Shown here in pieces: positions 23,542 to 32,388 of a stretch of DNA of 58,246 nt. The stretch is from Actinomycetes bacterium. Lineage in GTDB: Bacteria > Actinomycetota > Acidimicrobiia > Acidimicrobiales > Microtrichaceae. The translations under genes were made by a program, and so were the position numbers. The stretch is taken from NCBI GenBank assembly GCA_029782335.1, contig JAKOVA010000173.1, forward strand, positions 1-58,246, in the 5' to 3' direction. The stretch's first letter is position 1; the number at the start of each line of letters is the position of its first letter. Below the pieces are notes generated by a model, which was not told where the DNA came from, ran no database searches, and worked only from the letters and a program-made list of their open reading frames with translations.

Positions 23542-23547
23542 TAGCGT
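23542..23547 (+). promoter_or_regulatory. -10 hexamer TAGCGT, leaderless type
   Basis: TAGCGT ends 7 bases before the ATG at 23555. This also argues against starting the methyltransferase further upstream inside the repeat array. Confidence 0.5.
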
Positions 23548-23554
23548 GACGGTG

Positions 23555-24289
23555 ATGACCGCTGCCGGCGACCGACGCGACCACTGGGAGGACCTCGCCG
23601 ACACCATGGGTGCGGCGTACCTCCGGTACTCCTTCACGAAGGGCACGACCCAGGAGATCGACTTCCTCGTGTCGGCGTTGGGCCTCGAGCCAGGGATGCG
23701 GGTCCTCGATGTCGGGTGCGGACCGGGACGCCACACCTACGAACTCGCCAGGCGGGGGATCGAGGCGGTTGGCGTCGACATTGCACAGCGGTTCGTCGAC
23801 CTCGCGGCCATCGACGCGCCCCCTGGTGCGACCTTCCAGCGGGCCGATGCACGCGACCTCCCCTTCGACGAGGAGTTCGATGCGGCAATCTCGCTGTGCC
23901 AGGGTGGGATCGGCCTCGGAGGGGCCGATCCGATCGCCACCGACCTCGCCGTGCTCGAGGGGATCCGTCGTGGGCTGCGGCCGAACGGACGCCTCGGGCT
24001 CAGCGCCTTCAACGCCTACTTCCAGGTCCGGTGGCTCGAAGACCACGACACCTTCGATGCCGCGACCGGTGTGAATCACGAGCCGACGGAGATCCGCGAC
24101 GAGTCCGGGGCCCGTCACCCGGCGGACTTGTGGACCACCTGTTCGACCCCCCGCGAGCTGCGACTGCTCCTCGAACGGGCGGGGTTCGACCTTGATGCGA
24201 TCTGGGGGGTGACACCGGGGGCGTATGCCGATGCGCCGCCGTCGATCGACCTGCCCGAACTCTTGGTGATTGCCACCCGACGCGCCTAG
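23555..24289 (+). CDS. SAM-dependent class I methyltransferase
   Basis: A 244-residue cytoplasmic methyltransferase of the Rossmann (Methyltransf_11/25) type. The SAM-binding motif I reads VLDVGCGPGRHTYELA (about residues 49-64). Motif II acidic residue follows in VGVDIAQRFVDLA, then RADARDLPFDEEFDAAISL for motifs III/IV. The substrate is not identifiable. An open frame extends upstream through the repeat array but is not plausible coding sequence. The ATG at 23555 follows a leaderless-type promoter. rpsA lies 73 bases downstream on the same strand. Confidence 0.87.
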   Translation: MTAAGDRRDHWEDLADTMGAAYLRYSFTKGTTQEIDFLVSALGLEPGMRVLDVGCGPGRHTYELARRGIEAVGVDIAQRFVDLAAIDAPPGATFQRADARDLPFDEEFDAAISLCQGGIGLGGADPIATDLAVLEGIRRGLRPNGRLGLSAFNAYFQVRWLEDHDTFDAATGVNHEPTEIRDESGARHPADLWTTCSTPRELRLLLERAGFDLDAIWGVTPGAYADAPPSIDLPELLVIATRRA

Positions 24290-24362
24290 CCTTGTGCGCT
24301 GCTCTGGGCGTGACGCGCCCGGGCAACCGTCCCCATCCCTCTACTTCCTATAGGCCAACACC

Positions 24363-25715
24363 GTGTCCGACCAAGCAACGATCGATCCCACCTCCAGCGA
24401 CGCTGACGACTACGTCCCACGCCAGATCACCGAGGACGACGTCGACCCAACCCTGTTGGAGCAGATGTACGTCTCCACGATGGTCGGGGTCGAAGACGGC
24501 CAGCTCGTCACCGGCACGGTGGTCAAGGTCGACCACGACGAGGTGCTCCTCGACATCGGCTACAAGTCCGAGGGCGTCATTCCCTCGCGTGAGCTTTCGA
24601 TCCGCAACGACGTCAACCCGCATGAGGTCGTCGCGTTGGGCGATCAGATCGAGGCGCTGGTCCTGCAGAAGGAAGACAAAGAAGGCCGGCTCCTCCTCTC
24701 GAAGAAGCGTGCGCAGTACGAACGTGCGTGGGGCAAGATCGAAGAGATCAAAGAGGCCGACGGCATGGTCTCGGGCCCGGTCATCGAGGTCGTCAAGGGC
24801 GGCCTGATCCTCGACATCGGCCTCCGCGGCTTCCTGCCCGCGTCCCTCGTCGAACTGCGCCGGGTGCGCGATCTTCAGCCGTATGTCGGCAAGACGATCG
24901 AGGCGAAGATCATCGAGCTCGACAAGAACCGCAACAACGTGGTGCTGTCCCGCCGGGCGTGGCTCGAGGAGACCCAGAAGGAGCAGCGCGAGGACTTCCT
25001 CGTCAACCTCCGTCCCGGGGAGCGCCGTCGTGGCGTCGTCTCGAGCGTCGTCAACTTCGGTGCCTTCGTCGACCTCGGCGGTATGGACGGCCTCGTTCAC
25101 GTCTCCGAACTGTCCTGGAAGCACGTCAACCACCCCGGCGACGTGGTTGCCGTCGGCGACGAGATCGAGGTCGAGGTCCTCGAGGTCGACATGGACCGCG
25201 AGCGCATTTCGTTGTCCCTCAAGGCCACTCAGCAGGACCCGTGGCAGGAGTTCGCATCGGCGCACCAAGTGGGCGAGCTCGTCTACGGCCGGGTCACCAA
25301 GCTGGTGCCCTTCGGTGCGTTCATCCAGGTCGGGGACGGCATCGAGGGCCTCGTCCACATCTCCGAGATGTCGGCCCACCATGTCGACCTGCCCGAGCAG
25401 GTGGTCACCCCGGGCGAAGAGCTCTGGGTGAAGATCATCGACCTCGACCTGCAGCGTCGTCGCATCTCGCTGTCGATCAAGCAGGCCGCCGAGGGTGGCA
25501 TCGTCGCCGCCGAGTACCAGGAGCACTTCGGCGAGCACGCGTACGACGCCGAGGGCAACTACATCGGCGGTGCGGTCGACCCTGAAGCGACCTCCGAAGG
25601 CCAGGAGGCCTGGGAGGAGTACTACAAGGAACATGGCTACGACGCGGTGGGTGTCGCCGAGGACGCTGCCCCCGAGGACACAGCCCCCGAGATCGAGGGT
25701 GCTGAAGGCGCCTGA
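24363..25715 (+). CDS. rpsA: 30S ribosomal protein S1
   Basis: A 450-residue RNA-binding ribosomal protein with four S1 (OB-fold) domains at about residues 38-110, 130-200, 215-290 and 300-375, showing SEGVIPSREL, RGFLPASLVE, DGLVHVSELSW and EGLVHISEMS at equivalent places. An acidic C-terminal tail follows. Four domains and this length are normal for actinobacterial S1, which is shorter than the six-domain E. coli protein. It starts at GTG 24363 with no Shine-Dalgarno; a TATAGG at 24349-24354 could be a -10 box for a leaderless message. A strong terminator follows the stop. Confidence 0.96.
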   Translation: MSDQATIDPTSSDADDYVPRQITEDDVDPTLLEQMYVSTMVGVEDGQLVTGTVVKVDHDEVLLDIGYKSEGVIPSRELSIRNDVNPHEVVALGDQIEALVLQKEDKEGRLLLSKKRAQYERAWGKIEEIKEADGMVSGPVIEVVKGGLILDIGLRGFLPASLVELRRVRDLQPYVGKTIEAKIIELDKNRNNVVLSRRAWLEETQKEQREDFLVNLRPGERRRGVVSSVVNFGAFVDLGGMDGLVHVSELSWKHVNHPGDVVAVGDEIEVEVLEVDMDRERISLSLKATQQDPWQEFASAHQVGELVYGRVTKLVPFGAFIQVGDGIEGLVHISEMSAHHVDLPEQVVTPGEELWVKIIDLDLQRRRISLSIKQAAEGGIVAAEYQEHFGEHAYDAEGNYIGGAVDPEATSEGQEAWEEYYKEHGYDAVGVAEDAAPEDTAPEIEGAEGA

Positions 25716-25755
25716 TCTCTCCAATGACGGCGGCCAAATGGCCGTCGCTGGTCGC

Positions 25756-25791
25756 ACCGGACCCCTGCTGCGGCAGGGGTTCGGTCGTTTT
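25756..25791 (+). terminator. Rho-independent terminator of rpsA
   Basis: ACCGGACCCCTGC (25756-25768) pairs with GCAGGGGTTCGGT (25773-25785) over 13 positions, including one G-T pair, around a 4-base loop. It is followed by CGTTTT. A smaller hairpin (GGCCA/TGGCC) lies just upstream. Confidence 0.8.
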
Positions 25792-25939
25792 CCGACGCAA
25801 TAGCTAAGCCGATCGCCCTCTCCGGCCGACATGAGATCCGAGCGATGAACCGTCGTACGGGTCGATCGGGGTTTCCGTGTCGTCCCGGGCGCCGCACTCG
25901 TCGCCGCTGTCTGCTACGAGCTGTCGGAACGAGGTCACA
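25792..25939 (+). other. Leader region of the Tad operon, no gene recognised
   Basis: These 148 bases between the rpsA terminator and cpaB hold a GACGCAATAGCTAAGCCG segment, two CGATCG palindromes and a small ACCGT/ACGGGT hairpin. No promoter hexamer or known riboswitch consensus could be assigned with confidence. It must contain the Tad operon promoter, because the operon follows a terminator. Confidence 0.35.
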
Positions 25940-26755
25940 GTGAGCTCTCGGAGAACTCTCATCCTGGTCGGCGCCATCGTCGTTGGTGCGATCGCCGCCT
26001 TGATGATCCTGCAATACGTCGGAAGCGTCGAAGACAAGGCAGCGAACGACACACAACTGGTCCAAGTGGTGGTAGCCGCCGGCGACATTCACAAGGGGGA
26101 GACCGCTGATGCGGCGATCTCCACCGGTCGCCTGGAACTCGGCCGACGCCGTCGTGTCGACCTGCCGGTCAACGCCATCTCCCGGGTCGAGGACGTTATG
26201 GGTCAGAGCGCGACGATCAACCTGGCTGCGGGTCAGGTGATCACCGCCGCGATGTTCTCGGGCGGAAGCGACACCAGCGGCTCGTCCTCGAACGAGATCA
26301 GCCCTGGCAACGTTGCGGTGACCGTGTCGGTGGGCAACACCGGGCTGGTCAGCCCCGGCGACTACGTGAACATCCTCGCCGACGTGGTGCCCGACGCGAG
26401 CGGCGGAACCGCCAGCGCTGCGGTCGGCTCGGCCTACGTGTTCCAGAAGGTGAAGGTCCTCGCCGTCGGCACGAACCTGGGGACGCCGACGGCTGCCCCG
26501 GCGGACGGTACGGCGACCACGGCTCCTGCGGCATCGGATCAGGTCACCCTGGACGTCCCGCCGGAAGCAGCTGCCGTCATCGCCGCCAACGCCGCTCGGA
26601 ACCTGCGCCTCGTGCTGGTCCGTCCCGACTACCAGCCTCGCCCGATTCCGGCCTACCTCGTGAGCCCGGATCGTTCGCTGCCCGGCACCGACGGGCACAC
26701 CCCCTACGACGGTCGTCCCGCCACGGCGGCACCCACCGCAGGAGCCGGCCGATGA
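25940..26755 (+). CDS. cpaB: Flp pilus assembly protein CpaB (RcpC/CpaB family)
   Basis: A 271-residue membrane-anchored protein, first gene of the Tad/Flp operon. One N-terminal helix (LILVGAIVVGAIAALMILQYV, about residues 6-26) is followed by an SAF-type domain (VQVVVAAGDIHKGETADAAI..., about 42-110) and an RcpC-like domain (NVAVTVSVGNTGLVSPGDYVNIL, about 127-150). The tail is low-complexity Ala/Pro/Thr. CpaB proteins sit at the cell envelope and help secretin or channel assembly, but no secretin is expected in this lineage, so its partner is unclear. The GTG at 25940 has GAGG upstream. Its stop overlaps the cpaE start by 4 bases. Confidence 0.85.
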   Translation: MSSRRTLILVGAIVVGAIAALMILQYVGSVEDKAANDTQLVQVVVAAGDIHKGETADAAISTGRLELGRRRRVDLPVNAISRVEDVMGQSATINLAAGQVITAAMFSGGSDTSGSSSNEISPGNVAVTVSVGNTGLVSPGDYVNILADVVPDASGGTASAAVGSAYVFQKVKVLAVGTNLGTPTAAPADGTATTAPAASDQVTLDVPPEAAAVIAANAARNLRLVLVRPDYQPRPIPAYLVSPDRSLPGTDGHTPYDGRPATAAPTAGAGR

Positions 26756-28044
26756 TCAGCTCCGTTGACTCTCCCCTCGGCGAGTCGTGGGACGACAGCG
26801 AATCGTTCGTCTCGAACCGGGGCGCCCCCGAGACGCCGGCTGCTCCCCAGCGTGGCGCCTCGGCGATCAGGGTGTCGGTTGCCGTGGTCGAGGCCGACCC
26901 GCCGACCCGTGACCGCATCGCCCGCCAACTCGGTGACGGACCGACCCCGTTTGCCTCGATCGAGGAACTCGCGGGACGTCTCAGCGGCGCGGTGCCGGTC
27001 GTTGTGGTCCTGGGTCCCTCGTGCGCGGCGACCTCGGAGCTCGGCATCGCCGAGCGTCTGATCGAGGCGCACCCGAACCTCGGTGCGGTGTTGGTCGTCG
27101 ACGAGCTGACCACCACGCTGCTCCAGCAGGCCCTGCGGGCCGGCGTACGTGACGTCCTGACCGTTGGTGGTGACACCGAGCAGCTCCTCGGCGCGGTGCA
27201 CCGCGTGGCGCAGTCCCTCGACGCCACGCCTCGTCGGCCGACCGCTCCGGCGGCGCCGTCGAGTGATCCCGACTCGGACCTGCCCGAGATGAACGGCAAG
27301 GTGATCACCGTCTTCTCGACCAAGGGTGGTGCCGGCAAGTCGGTCATTTCGACGAACCTGGCGATCGCGCTGGCGCAGCGCACCGGCCAACCGGTGTGCT
27401 TGGTCGACGCCGACCTGCAGTTCGGTGACGTGGCCGTGATGCTCAAGCTCACGCCGCATCACACCCTCGTTGACGCCGTCAACTCGCTTGACCGTCTCGA
27501 CGCAGCGCTGCTGTCCAGCTTGCTGGTCACCCATGAGCAGTCGGGACTGCGGGTGCTGCCTGCGCCGCTCGAGCCCGCCTTCGCGGATCAGGTTGGTGCG
27601 TCGGAGATGGTTCAGATCGTCGAGTGCCTCCGCAGCTTCTGTGGCTACGTCGTGGTGGATACTCCGGCGTACTTCAACGACCTCGTGCTCGGCCTCGTTG
27701 AGGTCTCCGACAACGTCGTGATGGTCGCGGGGATGGACATCCCCAACATCAAGAACGTGAAGATCGGCTTGCAGACCCTCCGGCTCCTCAACACGCCGAT
27801 GGAGAAGCTGATGTTGGTCCTCAACCGGTCGAACTCGAAGGTGAAGCTCGACATCGGTGAGGTTGAGCGCACCCTTCAGGTGAAGGCGGATGCGCTGGTG
27901 CCCTCTGACGTGCTCGTTCCCCAGTCGGTGAACAAGGGCGTTCCGGTCGTGCTGCATGCACCCAAGTCGCCCGTCGCACGCTCCATCCAACAGCTCGCCG
28001 ATCAGTTCATCCCGGTGACCGCGAACTCCAAGCGTCGCCGCTGA
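26752..28044 (+). CDS. cpaE: CpaE-like MinD/ParA-family ATPase with degenerate receiver domain
   Basis: A 430-residue cytoplasmic protein. Residues about 40-160 have the fold pattern of a response-regulator receiver (IRVSVAVVEADPPTRDRI), but the phosphoacceptor Asp is missing: the strand reads VVVVLGPS. Residues 185-410 form a MinD/ParA ATPase with deviant Walker A KGGAGKS (191-197), switch motif VDADLQFGD and a later VVVDTPAYF. CpaE proteins localise Tad pilus machinery, and the receiver-like domain is typical of the family. The ATG overlaps the cpaB stop (ATGA). The next gene starts after 53 bases with its own AAGGAG. Confidence 0.9.
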   Translation: MISSVDSPLGESWDDSESFVSNRGAPETPAAPQRGASAIRVSVAVVEADPPTRDRIARQLGDGPTPFASIEELAGRLSGAVPVVVVLGPSCAATSELGIAERLIEAHPNLGAVLVVDELTTTLLQQALRAGVRDVLTVGGDTEQLLGAVHRVAQSLDATPRRPTAPAAPSSDPDSDLPEMNGKVITVFSTKGGAGKSVISTNLAIALAQRTGQPVCLVDADLQFGDVAVMLKLTPHHTLVDAVNSLDRLDAALLSSLLVTHEQSGLRVLPAPLEPAFADQVGASEMVQIVECLRSFCGYVVVDTPAYFNDLVLGLVEVSDNVVMVAGMDIPNIKNVKIGLQTLRLLNTPMEKLMLVLNRSNSKVKLDIGEVERTLQVKADALVPSDVLVPQSVNKGVPVVLHAPKSPVARSIQQLADQFIPVTANSKRRR

Positions 28045-28097
28045 GCCGTCCCACCTTCCGTCCACCCGCCGCCTGAACCCTTCAAGGAGCACGAATC

Positions 28098-29489
28098 GTG
28101 TCTCTGTACCAGCGACTCAACGAGGTCAACCAAACTGCCGGCGGAGGCGACCGGCCACCCGCGCATGGCGGCGCGACCCACCAGCGGCGCGACCCGGTGC
28201 TCGACGAGCTCCGCCAGCGGGTGCACGCGCACCTCATCGAAGAGCTCGGCCCGATCCTCTACGACAAGCGGCTGAGCGAGGACGACCTGCGTCGCCGGGT
28301 GCACGAACAGCTGCTCCAGACGCTGCAAGCCGAGCGGGCACCGTTGTCGGCCGCCGACAAAGCGCAGCTGATCCAGGACGTCTCCGACGACATCCTCGGC
28401 TACGGCCCGATCGACAAGCTCCTCAACGAGGAGGCGGTGTCCGAAGTCATGGTGAACGGACCCGACACGGTGTACGTCGAGCGTGCCGGCAAGATCGAGA
28501 AAGACCAGGCCACCTTCGTCGACAGCGAGCATCTGCGTCGCATCATCGACAAGATCGTCTCTGAGGTCGGTCGTCGTATCGACGAGTCGACTCCGATGGT
28601 CGACGCACGTCTGCCTGACGGTTCCCGCGTCAACGCGGTGATCTCGCCCCTGGCGATCGGTGGACCGTTCCTCACCATCCGGAAGTTCTCGACGGATCCG
28701 CTGCAGGTCGACGACCTGATCCGCTTCGGGTCGATCAACGCGCACGCCGCCCGATTCCTCCAGGCGTGCATCGTCGGCAAGCTCAACGTCTTGGTGTCGG
28801 GCGGAACCGGTACCGGTAAGACGACGATGCTGAACGTCTTGTCGTCGTTCATCCCCGGCGACGAGCGCATCGTCACGATCGAGGACGCCAAGGAACTCCA
28901 ACTGCACCAGGAGCACGTGCTCTCCCTCGAGGCGCGGCCGCCGAACATCGAAGGTCGGGGCGAGGTCACGATTCGTGATCTGGTGAAGAACAGTCTTCGT
29001 ATGCGCCCGGACCGCATCGTCATCGGTGAGTGTCGTTCGGGTGAGGCCCTCGACATGTTGCAGGCGATGAACACGGGTCACGACGGCTCGTTAACCACGC
29101 TGCACTCCAACAGCCCCCGTGACGCCTTGTCCCGTCTCGAGACCCTGGTGTTGATGGCCGGTTTCGATCTGCCGGTGCGGGCCATCCGCGAGCAGGTTTC
29201 GAGCGCGGTCGACCTGATCGTGCAGCTCTCACGGCTCCGTGACGGCACGCGTCGTGTCACCCACATCTCGGAGGTGCAGGGGATGGAAGGCGACGTCATC
29301 ACGTTGCAGGACATCTTCTTGTTCGACTTCGGCATGGGTGTCGATGAGCACGGCAAGTTCCGAGGCCACCTCAAGGCGACCGGCGTGCGGCCCAAGTTCA
29401 CCGAGAAGCTCGCCGACATGGGGATTCGCCTGGGCCCGGAGGTGTTCGCCGTTGACGCCGGTGCGCGACGCGCCGTGGGACGGGGCTGA
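28098..29489 (+). CDS. cpaF: CpaF/TadA secretion ATPase
   Basis: A 463-residue hexameric ATPase that powers Tad pilus assembly. A helical N-terminal domain (about 30-110) is followed by an arginine-rich region (ESTPMVDARLPDGSRVNAV), Walker A GGTGTGKTT (about 234-242), Asp box ITIEDAKELQL, Walker B region RIVIGECRSGEALDM and His box TLHSNSPRDAL. All elements of the VirB11/TadA family are present and the length is normal. The GTG start has AAGGAG 8 bases upstream. It is cotranscribed with the VWA-TadB gene, 2 bases downstream. Confidence 0.95.
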   Translation: MSLYQRLNEVNQTAGGGDRPPAHGGATHQRRDPVLDELRQRVHAHLIEELGPILYDKRLSEDDLRRRVHEQLLQTLQAERAPLSAADKAQLIQDVSDDILGYGPIDKLLNEEAVSEVMVNGPDTVYVERAGKIEKDQATFVDSEHLRRIIDKIVSEVGRRIDESTPMVDARLPDGSRVNAVISPLAIGGPFLTIRKFSTDPLQVDDLIRFGSINAHAARFLQACIVGKLNVLVSGGTGTGKTTMLNVLSSFIPGDERIVTIEDAKELQLHQEHVLSLEARPPNIEGRGEVTIRDLVKNSLRMRPDRIVIGECRSGEALDMLQAMNTGHDGSLTTLHSNSPRDALSRLETLVLMAGFDLPVRAIREQVSSAVDLIVQLSRLRDGTRRVTHISEVQGMEGDVITLQDIFLFDFGMGVDEHGKFRGHLKATGVRPKFTEKLADMGIRLGPEVFAVDAGARRAVGRG

Positions 29490-29491
29490 CC

Positions 29492-31447
29492 ATGCGATTG
29501 CAACCCCTACGCCCGCTCCGGCCACTCGCCGCGGTGCTCGCGGTGGTGCTCGTCGTCATCGGGTTCGGATCCTTCGCTGCGGCCGACGGGGTTGTGGCGT
29601 CCTCGCTCGAGGTTCACTCGATCGACGCCCGCGGCGGAACGTTGGGCATGAGCGTGACCAACACGGGACCCGCCGACGCGAAGAAGCTCTCGCTGTCGGT
29701 CGACGGTCGGAGTGTTCCCGCCACGGTGCAGAGCTACGCGGATGCAGGTCGGGCTTCCAACGTGATCGTTGTCGTCGACAACTCCAAGGGCAGCGGCAAC
29801 GGTGCCGTGCAGATCATGAAGGAGCAGCTCGATCGTCTCGCGCCCGGCTCCAACGATGTCGCCGCGCTTGGGGTCGTCACGATCGGTGGCGGTGCTCGGC
29901 TTGCGGTTCCGCTCAGCGCGTCGATGAGTGCTGTCGACGCTTCGGCCCGCTCGATCAGCCCCGGCGGTGAGCCGGCTCTGTGGGACGGGATCGTGGCGGC
30001 GGCGGATCGCCTCGAGGGCCTCTCGGAGATGAACAACAGCCAGATCGTCGTCATCTCGGGTGCTGCGGACGCGATCTCCGGGTCGAAGTTCTCGACGGTT
30101 CAGTCGGCGCTTCGTCGCTCCGGCGCCGCCCTCCACGTGATCGCGTTGAGCGGTGGAACCTCCGACGTCGAGTCACTCATGACGCTCGTTCACAGCGCCG
30201 GGGGGACGTTCCGATCGGGTTCGTCGAACGACCTCCGATCCATGCTCTCATCGCTGAGCGAGCGGATCGGCAGCCAGTACTGGGTCACCGCCAAGGCACC
30301 GACCACGCATGCCGAGTTGGTCGGTCTCGACCTCGACTGGAGCGGCGCCCGATCCACCGTTGCGTACCGTCCCGACGCACTGACCGTCGGCGCAGGTCCG
30401 CTGAGCCCGATCGGCGACGACCGGAGCTTTGTCGAACAACTCGCCGGCTCGGCGGTCGCAAAGTGGGTGATGATCCTGCTGGGCACCGTGTCGGCCGGAA
30501 TGCTCGTCTACTCGGTCGCGATGCTGGTCACCCGGCGGACCGACGGGCTTGACTACGCCCTCCGCTACTACGACGGCTACCAGCCGGGCGGCCCATCTGA
30601 GGCAGAGGAGGAGGCGGACGACTCCGCGATCTCGATCGCGCGGAAGAACCAGTTCTTCCGCAAGGCGGTCGCGGTCACCGGCGAGCTCGCGCAGCGGCAG
30701 GGTGTCCTCGCGAAGATCGAGGAGCAGCTCGAGCGGGCCGATATCCCGCTGCGACCCGCCGAAGCGGTGTTCTTCTATGCCGCCGCCGTCGTGATCGCGA
30801 CGCTCGCCGCGATGGTGCTCTCCGGCGAACTCATGACCGTTGCCGCGGTGGTGCTCGTCGCGTTGTTGGTGCCTCGATTCGTCGTGAACTTCCGTGCGAA
30901 GCGTCGGGAGAAGAAGTTCGTCGCACAACTCCCCGACATGCTGCAACTGCTCGCGGGCACGCTCCGCGCCGGCTACTCGGTTGCGCAGGGTTTCGAGGCG
31001 GTTTCCCATGAGATCGACGATCCGATGGGCAGGGAACTGCGTCGGGTCATGACCGAAGCCCGCCTCGGGCGGCCGATCGAGGACGCGTTGGAGGCCGCCG
31101 CCGAGCGGACCCACAGCGACGACTTCGGTTGGGCGGTCATGGCGATCCGCATTCAACGGGAGGTCGGCGGCAACCTGGCCGAGTTGCTGCTGACGGTCGC
31201 CGAAACGATGACCCAGCGCGAGCGGCTTCGCCGTGACGTCTCGGCGTTGACCGCTGAAGGCCGGATGAGCGCGATCGTCCTGGGGTTGTTGCCACCGGGC
31301 CTCGCCGCGGTGATGTGGGTGATGAACCCGGAATACATCAACCGGCTCACCGCCGACACGATCGGCCTCGTGCTCCTCGGCATCTCCGTGGTGTCGATGG
31401 GCATCGGGTTCGCATGGATGAAGAAGATCGTCAGGATCGAGATCTGA
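29492..31447 (+). CDS. tadB: VWA domain fused to TadB (type II secretion F domain)
   Basis: A 651-residue protein, about twice the length of an ordinary TadB. It begins with a signal peptide or first helix (LAAVLAVVLVVIGFGSFAAA, about 11-30). A von Willebrand A domain follows at about residues 88-265 (VIVVVDNSKGSG...QIVVISGAADAISG). Its metal-site motif is DNSKG rather than DxSxS, so metal binding is uncertain. A transmembrane helix (WVMILLGTVSAGMLVYSVAML, about 325-345) leads into a normal TadB: helices at about 425-465, T2SSF domain (LPDMLQLLAGTLRAGYSVAQGF..., about 480-600) and two terminal helices. Predicted topology puts the VWA domain outside the cell and the TadB part in the membrane. 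It lies between cpaF and tadC, exactly where tadB belongs. Confidence 0.87.
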   Translation: MRLQPLRPLRPLAAVLAVVLVVIGFGSFAAADGVVASSLEVHSIDARGGTLGMSVTNTGPADAKKLSLSVDGRSVPATVQSYADAGRASNVIVVVDNSKGSGNGAVQIMKEQLDRLAPGSNDVAALGVVTIGGGARLAVPLSASMSAVDASARSISPGGEPALWDGIVAAADRLEGLSEMNNSQIVVISGAADAISGSKFSTVQSALRRSGAALHVIALSGGTSDVESLMTLVHSAGGTFRSGSSNDLRSMLSSLSERIGSQYWVTAKAPTTHAELVGLDLDWSGARSTVAYRPDALTVGAGPLSPIGDDRSFVEQLAGSAVAKWVMILLGTVSAGMLVYSVAMLVTRRTDGLDYALRYYDGYQPGGPSEAEEEADDSAISIARKNQFFRKAVAVTGELAQRQGVLAKIEEQLERADIPLRPAEAVFFYAAAVVIATLAAMVLSGELMTVAAVVLVALLVPRFVVNFRAKRREKKFVAQLPDMLQLLAGTLRAGYSVAQGFEAVSHEIDDPMGRELRRVMTEARLGRPIEDALEAAAERTHSDDFGWAVMAIRIQREVGGNLAELLLTVAETMTQRERLRRDVSALTAEGRMSAIVLGLLPPGLAAVMWVMNPEYINRLTADTIGLVLLGISVVSMGIGFAWMKKIVRIEI

Positions 31448-31448
31448 A

Positions 31449-32384
31449 ATGGCTACTGAGGTCCTTCTCCCGACCGTGCTCATCGGCATCGCGCTGGCGG
31501 GCATCGTGTACTCGCTGCTGGGGCGCTTCGACGACCGGGCGGTGGTGCGTGAGTCGCTCCGCCAACTGAACGGTTACGAACTCGAGAACCAACGCGATGC
31601 GGAACTGTTGGTTCCGCTCGCGGAACGTGCGGTAGTCCCCGTGCTCCAGGCGCTGACGGGGCTGGGGCGGCGCTTCACCCCGATGGGATACGTCGAGAAG
31701 GTTCGCCAGAAGTTCGTCTACGCCGGCGAGGCGACCCCCGACGTCGTGGATCGGTTCCTCGCGGTTCGGGCGATCACGGCCTTCGGAGCGATCGCCGCGT
31801 TCTTCGCGGTGTTCGTCTTCGGTCTGCTGCCGCTCGATCCGGGCTTGGCGACCAACGCCACCGGCGGCTTGATCATCTTTGCCCTGATCGCAGGACCGGA
31901 CGCGGTGCTCAACCGGCGGGTGCAGGAACGTCAGCACGGCATTCAGGTCATGCTGCCCGACGTCTTGGACCTGTTGACGATCTCGGTCGAGGCGGGACTC
32001 GGTTTCGAGCAGGCAATGGATCGGGTGATCGATTCGGTACCCGGTCCGCTGTCTGACGAGTTCGCCCGGATGCTCGGCGAAACCCGGGCCGGAGCGAGCC
32101 GAGCGGATGCAATGCGTGCGATGGACGAGCGCTGCAACGTGCCGGAGTTGCGCTCGTTCGTGCTGGCCATCCTGCAAGCCGACACCTTCGGCGTGTCGAT
32201 CGGCCGTGTGCTGCGTGCGCAGTCCGAAGAGATGCGGATCAAGCGACGCCAGCTCGCCCAGGAGAAGGCCCAGAAGGCCCCGGTCAAGATGCTGATCCCG
32301 ATGGTGTTCTGCATCTTCCCGGCGCTCTTCGTGGTCGTGTTGGGCCCGGCCGCTCTCAACATCCGGGACTCCTTCGGCGGCTGA
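31449..32384 (+). CDS. tadC: TadC-like type II secretion F-domain membrane protein
   Basis: A 311-residue inner-membrane platform protein. A first helix at about 5-22 is followed by helices at about 110-145, the T2SSF domain (LPDVLDLLTISVEAGLGFEQAMDRV, about 165-190) and a last helix pair (MLIPMVFCIFPALFVVVLGPAAL). With TadB it forms the pilus platform driven by CpaF. It begins 1 base after the VWA-TadB stop. The usual continuation (TadE/TadF pseudopilins, Flp pilin, TadV peptidase) is missing from this window. Confidence 0.92.
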   Translation: MATEVLLPTVLIGIALAGIVYSLLGRFDDRAVVRESLRQLNGYELENQRDAELLVPLAERAVVPVLQALTGLGRRFTPMGYVEKVRQKFVYAGEATPDVVDRFLAVRAITAFGAIAAFFAVFVFGLLPLDPGLATNATGGLIIFALIAGPDAVLNRRVQERQHGIQVMLPDVLDLLTISVEAGLGFEQAMDRVIDSVPGPLSDEFARMLGETRAGASRADAMRAMDERCNVPELRSFVLAILQADTFGVSIGRVLRAQSEEMRIKRRQLAQEKAQKAPVKMLIPMVFCIFPALFVVVLGPAALNIRDSFGG

Positions 32385-32388
32385 CGCC

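Noticed and set aside
23267-23554. N-terminal extension of the methyltransferase through the 58-base repeats
   Set aside because: The translation is a Gly/Arg/Trp-rich repeat peptide, and a promoter hexamer lies just before ATG 23555.
24348-25832. 494-codon minus-strand frame opposite rpsA, and similar long frames opposite polA (19963-21846) and cpaE (26704-28092)
   Set aside because: All are shadows of well-recognised plus-strand genes and show no domain, promoter or ribosome-binding site.
25792-25939. c-di-GMP-I riboswitch ahead of the Tad operon
   Set aside because: GACGCAATAGCTAAGCC only loosely resembles the GACGCAAAGCC part, and the GCAAACC half of the consensus is absent.
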